Positions 26,201 to 35,525 of a stretch of 64,000 bases of DNA are shown piece by piece; within the stretch, counting starts at the first letter, position 1, and each line of letters starts with the position of its first letter. The position numbers and the translations under genes are program-made. Origin of the DNA: Saccharina japonica (Eukaryota > Sar > Phaeophyceae > Laminariales > Laminariaceae); NCBI GenBank assembly GCA_008828725.1, contig MEHQ01002823.1, positions 108,178 to 172,177 of the forward strand, given 5' to 3'. The notes beneath the pieces were generated by a model that saw nothing but the letters and a program-made list of their open reading frames with translations, was not told the origin of the DNA and made no database searches.

Positions 26201-29200
26201 GATGGGTAGAGGCCGAGGGAACCACAGCCAAAATAGCGCGAGTGCACGCAATTACTTGCAGGGCGGACTGAGCTTTGTTGCCGATGAAGATTACCGCTTC
26301 GAAACAAAGAGAAAGACAACGATCCGAACGGAAGCAGACATGTAACGGCAACGTGAGTCGTTTGAAAAATCTCGCCGCAGAACATGGCAGGGATGGACAA
26401 TGGACAAGTCGAAACGTGTCATACACGGGGCCTTGCCTGGATATCAACCCGTCCTTCGAGGTGTCCATTGCGTTGAACAGCTCGGTCACCCTGATGGACT
26501 TTGACGCGATGCTTTCCCGCAGCAGTGACAGCACCACAGAGGCGCCGGACTCGTCGGCTGCGACCAGCCGCCTAGCCGCCTGCGCAACGAAAATCACAGG
26601 CACAATCCGGTACACAGACGCATATTTTTGTAACGGTTTGGCGTTGCATTGGTCACAAGCGCTTACCATCCCTCGTAGAGCGATTAGGTAGTTCTTGGAG
26701 TTAACATTTTGAGCGAAAACTGATGTGGTGAGTGATACACGTTTCCAGGATATCTTCAGAGGGTCAAATTGATGTGGTGGGCGATACATGTTTCCAGGTT
26801 ATCTTCAGATAGTCCAATAGTCGGCTGTTCACCAAACGAAAATCACGAGTTTTCGCCACACGATCGCTCCCAGGGTATGAAGAACCCCGTCCCCTCCCTC
26901 GTGGTGTGAACAAACGTCGTATACATAGATTGACCCTGGGGGGCTTAGGTTCACCGCGAACACGCCATGCGACAACGTGGTAATTGACTGGAAGGCAGGA
27001 AACACACCCGATGAGAGCAAGCCGCCCCGCTCTCACAATGATTGCATATATATGATACTGCATAAATATTGTTTGAAGGCAAACTCAGTCCTACATACGA
27101 ACAGCCTACCTGCCGACAAGGTTTCGAAGAGCAAAAAAAAAGAAACACCCCTCCCGCCCAGACCTACCTCACTGCCAAATACCTCTCGCCCCCCAAAATG
27201 CAAACACATAAAATACCATATCGTCTCGTAAAAAACCAATGAACTACTGTAATTCGCACTACAGAAGGAAGCTCAAGTAAACACATTACTTACTTCCACT
27301 CACGCAAATCCGCGCCTTTCGCAGCATTTACCCACTGACACCAGGCATGAAATACAACGTATTTATCTGTGGGCACAGAACATAGTATCCCCTGCACTAC
27401 CTCGACCACGATTGTACCCATTCTCCGGCAATTTTGGTATAGCCCCACGATACATATATGCCCCTTCTTTATTCCCACCTCGTCGGCCATCTCTTGGGCA
27501 GCCTTTTTGTCTTCCGCTGCTTTGGCGTCTGTTTTTTCGTCCGCCTTGACCTTGGCCCTCTCGGCGCCAGTCAGCCCCCCCGTCTTGAGCGACAGGAGGA
27601 CCGCGCGAAAGGCGGCAGGCGGTACGCAGGAGTCGTCACCTCTCCGCGCCGACGTCGCGGGCGACAACAAGCGCAGGTTTCCTGTAGCGGCAACGTGTGG
27701 GTTGCGGGTAGCGGGGTCGCGGGTTGCTGGAGTTTGACGCGCGCAGTGCGGCGGTGTGCAGTCGGGGCCGTTGTGCGCGTGTTTGGAGGATAGGTACAAG
27801 ACGAGTACGAGAAAATCTCTCCCTTCATAGATGGAGAGAAATGTTGCGGCAAAATATTTTCCCCATCAGTCTATTCCGGAGTCAGCAGGAGGACAAGCAA
27901 ACGGAGGTCGGGCGATGCATTGTAGTGTTAAGCCTTCGTGGCCTGAGGAGAGGATTACCGTCGGGGCAAAGTTGACTTGGTCAAACGTGCGGATTCCGTC
28001 TCGTTTTTACCGACCACCTCGCAGTTTACCGAACGGAAACAAAGCCCCTCATGTATTTGAGAGTGCTTGACACTTTACCCCAACCTTAAAACTAATAAAC
28101 CCAGAGGTTGACCGTATATTTGAAATGGGGGCTAAATTGTTATCTCAAGGCATGCATTATTTCACGACCATTCTTCCTCCCCAGCACCCACCAATAATGT
28201 GCTTGACAAAGCCAAATAACACCAAAGCGTGCATGCAAGCGGCGCGGTGCCGCCTGAGGCGGCGTGTAAAAAAGACAAAGTCAAGGGACTCTCCTCGCGC
28301 TTACCTTGGGTGGTTGGCGGCATGAAGTTCTCCTCCGGTGCATCTTTTGCCCATGCTACCATGAGCTCAAAGAGCTGTCCCATGCGCATCCCGTGTTCCC
28401 TCATGTATGACTGGAAGCACGGGGGGAAACGTGGCGACGAATAGTAGTGTAGACGCGCATCAGCTAACTCGGTAAGCATTTTGTTTGGTTTTTGTTGGAG
28501 ATCCGACAACAACTTATGGCAACCACGTATGCATAGCGTTGTTTAAGGTTGATAAGGGTCATACCGAGGTTCGCGCTGTGTTGAGAAGCGGGGGTTCAGG
28601 CCAGCTTGCAGTCTATAGGAAGCCTTCTTGACGAGTGTGCGTGATTTTTTCGCAGGGCGCGTTTCCCAACACGCTACGTAACCGTACCCATTCGATAAAC
28701 AGTTGCCACAGCGAAATGACGATACTCCCCCGCAAGTATCTCACCACTTGCAATAGCTTTGGTGGGAATCATCGGGTGTTCGTACCGCCTCGACCGCCAA
28801 CCGAGCGATGACGGGTCTAAAACTGGCATCGCTTGTCAGTGGGAAAAACAAAAGACGACCACAGCGCGAGGGGAGACACATGCCGATACTTTTCTATGCT
28901 TCCACGCGCGATCAGTAGGCGACGACGACTCGCCCAAAACGCCGTGTGTTAGAACCCAGCAGCACACGAACAATGAGCTGGATGGCATGCTACCGGGCGC
29001 GTTACCCGTGCCCATATCGTGTCCCCGCCCTCACCTGGAGCCTCTCGAACAAGGGGAGCATCGATTTTCTGGATGATAAATCTCGATCTACTTTTGTCCC
29101 TCCATCCGCTATCGCCAGCATCATCTTCTCCCGAAATTCTATGTCTGTAAGCTCGGTGTTCCCTTTGCTCGCCGCATCCTCCCCCCCTCCATCTAAGGCG

Positions 29201-30217
29201 ACATCCACTGCTTCTCCGCTGGTGAGCATGTCGATCCCGTAGAGCAAATTGTCGATGTCCTGCTCGCTCCACCCATCGTCTTGGGCCGACGCAGCTGCGC
29301 CTCCCTCTCTGTGTTCGCTAATTCTTGCGTTGGATCTGGTTGCTGCGGATAAAGCCTTCAGCCCTCGCCTCAGCTCGTTCCTGCCTACCAACCGCCTCGC
29401 CCCCTCCTCGCCTCCCGCGCGTAGACCTAACTCGCACGTGTCGAACCACCTTGGAAGCCGGGTTGGGGATGAACGGGAGGTATTGGATGGCTACGCAGTC
29501 CGAGTGGGCAGCGGTGGGGATAGATGGGGGGTATTCGACAACTACGCAACCCGAGTGGGCTGGGAGAGGGCACAGTAGGCGCACACGACGAAGAAGGTAA
29601 CTCACCATCGACATGCTCGGAAAAAAAGGCACCATCGCGGAAGAAAACTATGCGCACACCCCACGGCCAGCATTTCCTTAAAAACAAACCTTGACTCGGC
29701 AAGCGTACGTACTGCGGTCCCTCTCTGTCGAACCCTCAACCCTTTACATGACCACCAGAGCAGCCCCCCACGCCCAATCCCCCCTTTCCTGCCTGCCAAT
29801 CGCTCCCCAGCGTTTTATGTGTGTGTGGGTTTCTTCGAGCGCTACTCACACCCCTCACCTTTCCCAACCCTGGTTCGACTCCAACTCCACCCCGGCGGCG
29901 CGCAGCTCGGCCGCTAGCCTTTTTGCCGCTCTCCGGTAGACGTCGCGTGCTCCCGCCTGCGCATCTGCCCTCTTTGCCCCCCTCATGCCTGCACAGCAAA
30001 CCGACATTATACGGTGTTCACCGCATTCTTTCTTGCCTGGATTCGAGTTATCTCAAAAATCGTGTTTTTAGACGCATGCTGTTAGCCAAATGCCTTAGAG
30101 GGGTGCGCCTGCATTTTTTTTTCGGGTCATTACTTTATTGTATTGGTTATAGTGTAGGAGTTCCATGTATGTCTCACCCACGAAAACTTGCTTTCAGAAA
30201 CTAAGCAATCAATCAAG

Positions 30218-30262
<45 letters not shown>

Positions 30263-33200
30263 CATCAATCAATCAATCAATCAATCAATTAACCAAAGTC
30301 TGTAACGATATCGATTTGTAAAACAATAAAGGCATGGTACATACGTTGTTGAGTAGTTCCTCAGTTTGAAAGCCCTGTCGCTCAGAAAGGATTAGGCCCG
30401 AAAGTGCCACACTCCTAAAGTAGAATGCGTCCTCATTTATAGGTGAGGAACCTGAGAAAATGGTGGTATTCTTGACCTTACCGCGGTATGGCCATGAGAG
30501 TTCCTCGAAAACACTGATTTTACTGACCCGATACGTTCCGGAAGCATCAAGCTCACGGCAGATGTGATATTCCCTGGTATTTCATACATACAGCACAAGT
30601 ACTTATGCACCTACGTAGCAGCATTCAGTCTCTATTATAGACGTTTGAGCTTCTGAATGGTGGCTCGAGCTCGGACGCTTCAGTTGAACTTCAAAAAAGG
30701 CTTATCCTTCTTGCGAGTGCGTCGGAAAACTCTGCCCAATCACATTTTAGTTGTTCCAGCGGTACGCGCGGTGCACCACTTCAACGCCACAGTATCACAA
30801 TGTTGATGTTGACAGACTCACTGTGCTGAATGTCCGCCACGTTGATGAGAGAGGCCGCCTGCTGGCTTTCAACCAGGTATGCAGTCACAGACTCCACCTC
30901 CTCCACCGAAAACAGTGGTCGCTTTTCCTTGTCCGGGCGTTTCTCCCTCGCCGACACCATGGCTTGTTCCGCTTCCGATGTCGCGTTCGGCTGTCCAGCT
31001 TCTCCTTGCGATCGGTTCCGAAGCGACTTCCTTGGTGACTGCGCGTCGACACCTTGCTTGTTTTCGGCGTCACCAGTGCTGCCGGCATTTTTGTGTGATT
31101 GCTTTTGCCCCCGATCGACGCCGTCTTTGTTGAGGATGGCCTTAGCCGTGCGCTCTTGCTTTAAAGCTTGCATTAGCTCGTTGGGGTCGATCTGAGAGGT
31201 CGGAGAGGGTATAACCGATTGCCAAGGGTGTGGGTATGAATTATTTCATTAATCCTCACCGGTACAAAAGTCGAGGACTGCACACGGAGATACTCGAGGC
31301 CACTCTTGAGCCGAGGCGCGGCGTAATCACCCCGAAGTACGTTGAGGGCAAAACAACGAACTACGAGTATTCACGAACAGAGACGGAAGAAGTGGACACA
31401 GGTAGTCACGGGGGAGTCTACCGTACAACTTTTAAGCGGTGCACTAATGATGCGATCACGACCAAAATGCTAAACATCGTAAACCGCTCTTCTTCAATGT
31501 CAACACAGCAAAGGAGCAATATATCTCTGCATCTGCATTTCGGGTGCTGACAGAAGTACCGTGGGATCCTCATCCTCCCGGTCGCTCAAAAGCCGGAGGG
31601 ATTTTAAGCTGCTGACGTGTGCTTTGATGGGGGTTGTTGCACCTTGATTTTATGAGACTCCTCAGATAATTATATTGTGTAGTGTGATGAGGTATTTACC
31701 TCAATGCCTGCCGTAAGCCGTAATACAAAAAAAAACACTTTGAGAGAAGAAATCAAGAATTTCTCGATGAAGAATCCCATTGGCTTGGGCACCACAACGA
31801 ATCTCATTCCTGGGTAACTAGTCACAAATGTTTTGGGCAAAAAATTCTACCCTTATGGCAGCACGCGTCTGCTATGAGTACATGGGCATGATGTGTGCTC
31901 ACACTTCCGTCTTTGTTGGGGTCGAGAAAGTCGACAGCGGCATCCAGCTGCTCTTCGGTCAACAAGAAGGCCTTGCCCGCTGCCGCGCTGTGTGTGGGGC
32001 GGCGGAAGAGCGTCGTATCGTTAGGGTACAGTGCGCAGTCGAGGCTTGAAGAGTTTGTGACGCCGTGAGTGTTAGCAGGACTGTACGATGGAAAATAAGG
32101 TACTGGTACTATTGTAGTAAGAGTAACCAGAACACACGATGGACCCGAAAACAAGGTACAGCGTCTCCATGTGTTTACACACCATATTTAGTTCTGGGTG
32201 TGTAAACACATACTTCCCCCCGGAATAGTACTACATACGACTGGGCGGATAGTAACAACAGGTACACCCGATACAGGGACTTCATTGCACGGCTATACCA
32301 GCTGCACGGGTAGACAGAACCGCCCCCCCCCCACCCCCCCTCTGCTTACAACTTTTAGAACTGTACCGTACCAAACATTGAGGACGTCATTTCGAACTCA
32401 AAATGACGACAACATGTCCTCAGTGTGAGGTAGGGTCTACCTACGTACGGTTAAGCTGGCGCTATGATGCTTTTCAGCTTTGCAACGTACCCTCAACCCT
32501 TTTCTACAGCCAAAACAATCCCGTGCTCTTTCCAACCAGTTTCCCCCCAAAGTCCGGGTACGGTTACCCAAAGGGGTTAGCGTCTGGCCTACAGTTCTCG
32601 AGGATGTGGCCGGAAGGGGGGGTCCATCCACCCATGGAGTGTTAGCTCCATGATCCAAGAAGTATGCACCCCAACGGTTGTTGAAAGTAGGCGGGTCGAA
32701 TGTGTTGCGCAGGCGGATCGAAGCCTTCCATACGTTTGCTGTAAATACCGATGGTACATGTGAAGAGCATTTTCAACATACCTGGTTGCTGCTTCTGCGA
32801 GCCTAGCCTTCGCCGCCCGCGCCTCCCGCCGGTTCCGCTGAAGCGCCCACCGCCCATACTTTTCAGCGATTGCCTTGAGTCCTGCGACGGTGATCTGGCG
32901 GACGTCACGTGTGCGTTGGGGGCAACGAAGGTCGGTAGTATTTTATGTCTACGCAACTCGTGATTTTTTCCACCTTGAGATCAACCCATTGAGTATTGGT
33001 GCCATGTAAGTTGTAGTCGACGACTCGCGCGACAATGTCAGAACTAAAACACATGGTTCCATCTTCCATCGATAGCGATATTTTAGCCTCTGGTGGAACC
33101 GATCGTTGCGTTGACATGTTGACATGTCATGGGAGCGAACGTTGTCCAGCACGAAAGAGTATGGGCAATCATCCGACTGTGTATTTGTGGCCCTCAATGC

Positions 33201-34981
33201 GGTAGAAGATATTAGGTAGTTTTGTTTACGAACTGCAGCGTGACGATGAAGGGCTGGATTGAGGAGTCAAAGCTACATACAGTTGGAGCAGATCGCGTGC
33301 CGCTCTTACTAGGCTTGTTCTTGTGCAACATGAACATGTCGCGCCAGAGAAATAGCAAAACCCATACGTATGATAGCGAGACTTGTTCTTTTAGTATACC
33401 CAAACAAAGCAAAAAGCGTGTGCGCACACGGGCGTCTTTACGTTTGAATTGTACGAGTAGTCTTTCAGTTGTTGCAAGATTATATTGCTACGCACCGATT
33501 AGAAGTGTCAAGGACAACACGCTACAAGCAAGCTTATGCTTCAAATACCCCGTCCTTTTGAGCTGCATCGTGACTCTTCCTCGACCGTCAAACCGTCGCA
33601 CCTTTGTCTGGCCTCCGAGGTAAAGGTAGTTGATCAGATCTCGAAAAGCCAGCTCCCCCACTGTGTCCTCTCGAGTGTGGCACTCCCGACCGAAATCTTC
33701 CAGCGCTGCAGACACTTGATCGAGTGCGTACGCCGACTCCCCATCACCGTCAGCAGAAGCCGCCTGTTTGTTGCCTCGATCGCGCTTGTGGCGCGTCACG
33801 GCCCCGTCCTTTCCCCCCAACCCGTTGTCATTGCCAGCTGAAGGACTCTCGTCCGAATAACGTGTTGGTGCCTGTGATACATCGACGGCGTGGTCGCTTT
33901 GGTTCTGTTCCGCGCGCGCGAGATGCTGCGTCAGGAAAGGCCAAACCTCCTCTCCGTGTTGATGGAGAAACGCCAGCGCTTGTTCTGCAGCACCGGTAGG
34001 AATGCCGGTGCCTTCACGTGCAGATATGTGCTCCAGCGCCATGCTGTACTGCCTCACGTCCACGTAACTGAGGACGTAACACATTGTTGTGCAGCAGCAT
34101 GGGTTGTCGTTAATTGAAGCCAACTCGCAATCAAGCACGCACGGCCGATTGTAATTGATGCCATAATTGAGAGGCGTACCATATACCTGGTATGGGTTAC
34201 CACCAGTGTTAACCAAGCACGTACGTACCTATGTACAGCAGTGCAAGTAATACCCTGGTACCAGGGTATATGTGTTAACCCCACGTACTTACGACACATG
34301 CACTGAGTCGACTGTGAGTACAATGCTTTGTCAACCAGCAAGGTGTTCGCCATCGGCAGTCAGAAGCTGGCGGTAAAGCAGCCAACAACATGCAGATGGC
34401 CAGCGGTGTCAAAGCTTCTTCTGTTGTTTATCTCACCTTCCCCAGTCTCTACGTGCTCGCTCTCGGGCGCTACTATACGAGGATGCAGTATGCAGCGCAG
34501 GTGATGCTGTCATCTCTTCAAGATATAATATAATGCGCCTGTACGTGTACGTACGGTACGGTAATCTGACCTGTCATTTTGAACACATGCGACAGACTGA
34601 GGAACCACACCTTGCTTCGATCCCCAGCGCTGCAAAAATGCCCTCCACGGTCCTCCCCCCGTGCAGGAGCATCTCGTGAAACCTCGCCATCAAGGTGAGG
34701 GCGTGGTCTCGCGTCATCTCCGGTCGCCTCTTTCGCTTGATGCTCGTGTTGTTGTTGGCGCCTTTGCTATTGGTGTCATCGCGAAGGCCGTAACCCAGGG
34801 ACAGCGTGTACAGGCGCCGTTCACGCGACGGCAAGTTTCTGAACTTGACCGTCAGGCTCTCCTCCCACTCGGCAGTCGAGAACCCTAGCCCGTGTCTGAC
34901 GTACGGGTGTATCAACGTGTTTCGACGACCGCATGGGTGCTTCGCTCTTAGCGCAACCGTGCTCGTGACGGTCGGGGTCAT
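13669..34981 (-). CDS. Large EF-hand / coiled-coil protein (18 exons, about 1570 aa)
   Basis: Exons from 5' to 3' on the minus strand: 34981-34611, 34067-33602, 32894-32782, 31987-31903, 31191-30822, 29988-29859, 29380-29035, 28410-28305, 27681-27479, 26579-26437, 26152-26018, 24151-24052 (duplicate 22341-22242), 21440-20829, 19559-19422, 18719-18462, 17483-17395, 16472-16364, 14607-13669 (stop). Phases agree at all 17 junctions. EF loops: residues 339-350 (DPNKDGSIDPNE, split by an intron), 769-780 (DTSKDGLISREE, also split), 865-876 (DKDSSGVIDVTE). A degenerate loop near 831-840 (DNLNLTMPEF) probably pairs with the last one. Residues 1107-1230 are a basic helix with HWEEWVARKA and FAAWVREKDK, like tryptophan-anchored coiled coils of CCDC34/MAP9-type proteins. 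The C-terminus (1259-1570) is disordered, with Ala, Gly and Lys/Arg runs. Probable Ca2+-responsive scaffold; a microtubule or axonemal role is a guess. The start ATG and the 26018/24151 junction are the weakest points. Confidence 0.82.
14212..14243. repeat. Poly(C)/poly(G) run inside the EF-hand gene's last exon
   Basis: About 27 C on the plus strand, read on the minus strand as a polyglycine segment in the disordered tail. Homopolymers of this length are prone to slippage and sequencing error, so the frame of the last roughly 180 residues depends on its exact length. The frame is open on both sides, which supports the given length. Confidence 0.75.
14716..14790 (+). repeat. Dispersed poly(G)-linked repeat, truncated copy
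   Basis: G15-17 run, then TATACTCATGTCGTGCACGGC, GTATGACCATAGGCCCTCG and a second G-run. Only the first 55 or so bases of the family are present. It lies in the last intron of the EF-hand gene. Confidence 0.75.
14850..15082. mobile_element. Foldback / MITE element with about 65-bp inverted arms
   Basis: Left arm from AAGGCGCTTTGGTTTCGCGC through CGTTTCTCGGCGCTCGATT to AACGGAGAAG. The right arm is its reverse complement (CTTCTCCGTT ... GCGCGAAACCAAAGCGCTTT). The spacer is about 90 bases. It is small and has no coding capacity: a non-autonomous foldback element in the last intron of the EF-hand gene. Confidence 0.8.
17187..17316. mobile_element. MITE with AGTAAACACTAGTAAATA ends, copy 1
   Basis: Left end GCGGGAGACCCTAGTAAACA, right end TTACTTTGGTCCTCCGTAATA, with an AT-rich middle containing TTTTGTTAGTAAATATAGG. 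Same family as 25717-25845 and 57491-57633. It sits in an intron, just 3' (minus sense) of the 17395-17483 exon. Confidence 0.75.
18370..18450 (+). repeat. (GAGT)n tetranucleotide repeat at an exon border
   Basis: About 20 GAGT units with two GAGC variants. On the minus strand it starts about 10 bases after the donor at 18461/18460 of the coiled-coil exon, so it forms the first part of that intron. Confidence 0.95.
19772..19935 (+). repeat. Dispersed poly(G)-linked repeat, partial copy
   Basis: GGGGGAGTGTACTCATGCC start, a duplicated CATGCATTG segment, the CATCCCTACATTGCCGGGAC core, TTTTCACCGACCAGACAGGC and the GCACCAAGCGCGAAG block. It lies in an EF-hand gene intron. Confidence 0.8.
20679..20765. 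mobile_element. TTAA-flanked MITE, diverged copy
   Basis: Begins TTAACCCTTTCAATACGG and carries the core CTACACTAATAACAAGTAA, ending ACGTGGGGTGCAGTTCTAG. The right TTAA is not intact. Same family as 11588-11678. Confidence 0.55.
22430..22660 (+). repeat. Dispersed poly(G)-linked repeat within duplicated segment, copy 1
   Basis: G-rich start, ATGTCCTCATGTCATGCATG, the TTCCCACAATCCCGGGACGG core, CCGGCCAGGCAGACACTGC, the GCGCCAAGCGCGAAG block and a TTGTCAGGTGGATTTTCTTG end. Its counterpart in copy 2 is at 24240-24470. Confidence 0.8.
23650..23728. mobile_element. TTAA-type MITE fragment in duplicated segment, copy 1
   Basis: Core ACCCACACTAACTCCAAGTA to GAAACGTGGGTAG, an imperfect palindrome, followed by TTAAAAGGCGTTAACA. 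Its counterpart in copy 2 is at 25460-25545. Confidence 0.55.
23933..23933. other. Assembly gap (single N)
   Basis: The only ambiguous base in the window. It lies exactly between the two copies of the duplicated segment and interrupts the left copy of the exon that is intact at 26018-26152. Confidence 0.98.
24240..24470 (+). repeat. Dispersed poly(G)-linked repeat within duplicated segment, copy 2
   Basis: Counterpart of 22430-22660 with one visible substitution (GAGGTGTTTGG here, GAGGTATTTGG there). Confidence 0.8.
25717..25845. mobile_element. MITE with AGTAAACACTAGTAAATA ends, copy 2 (insertion difference)
   Basis: About 38-base inverted ends: TATTACGGGAGGCATAGTAA, ACACTAGTAAATAGG on the left and CCTATTTACTAGTGTTTAC, TATGGTCCGCCGTAATA on the right. 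Present only in copy 2 of the duplicated segment, together with about 170 bases to its left. Confidence 0.8.
26153..26436 (-). other. GC-AG intron splitting an EF-hand loop
   Basis: On the minus strand the upstream exon ends ...ATATCCAG and the intron begins GCAAGG, not GT. The acceptor is TTGAGCAG before GGAAGAGC. Splicing at these sites, and no visible alternative, rebuilds a perfect EF-hand loop DTSKDGLISREE with phase 2 kept. AG|GCAAG is the usual context of GC-AG introns. Confidence 0.85.
30205..30290 (+). repeat. (AATC)n tetranucleotide repeat
   Basis: About 20 units of AATC with a few variants, in the intron between EF-hand gene exons 29859-29988 and 30822-31191. The rest of that intron (29989-30821) shows nothing else. 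Confidence 0.95.
32170..32212. repeat. Short hairpin in an EF-hand gene intron
   Basis: ATGTGTTTACACACC and GGGTGTGTAAACACAT are inverted around a 12-base loop. No coding or RNA-gene identity is seen. Confidence 0.7.
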
Positions 34982-35525
34982 TGTCCTTTCCTGCTCTGTT
35001 GACCTGTCGATGACGAAAGCGGTGAGTTTTTTACGATGACGAAAGCAGTGAGTTTTTCACCAAACTGTTTTCGAGCCTTGATTATTATTCTCGCCCCGTA
35101 CAAGCAACCGAGGGACCCCGCTCCCTTGTTAGGGGGCGGCCGTGCCCGCCTCCGTGTCTTGCCCTCACGTCGCCAAGAATAGCTCTGTGTGCCGCTTGAG
35201 ACCACGCGACCACACGCGACCGGGCGACCACGCGGCTCACGAGTCCAATGACGAGTGAGTAGATGACGGTTTCAACTGATCGGACGCAAATAATTGCGCC
35301 GCATTTGGAAATAATTGCGCCGCATTTGTGCTGCTGCTGAGTGCTGGTGGTGACAGCTGAAGTGCTGCTGTGCTGCTGTGATCTGCTAGGACGCGTAGCG
35401 GCCATCGCCTCCCGACGACGCCACACCACGGTACACGATACTACGGGAACACACACGCAGGAGGACGATCGCCGCCACGGACACCACATGAACGCCCCGA
35501 GGATACCAAGCATTTGAAAGTTAGG
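34982..35525. promoter_or_regulatory. Divergent promoter region between the EF-hand gene and the C78 peptidase gene
   Basis: 544 bases separate the two predicted start codons, which point away from each other. The region holds a perfect 20-base direct repeat (AAATAATTGCGCCGCATTTG at 35288 and 35309), a GACCACGCGACC-type cluster (35199-35235) and a repeated GACGAAAGC/GTGAGTTTTT unit (35010-35060). No TATA box is evident. Promoter function is inferred from geometry. Confidence 0.5.

Noticed and set aside
32905..33197. Minus-strand frames that look fairly protein-like (RSVPPEAKISLSMEDG; SFVLDNVRSHD)
   Set aside because: They lie in the intron between two well-phased EF-hand gene exons, no acceptor gives a compatible phase, and the better-looking frame begins just after a stop. 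A decayed transposon piece is possible but not shown.
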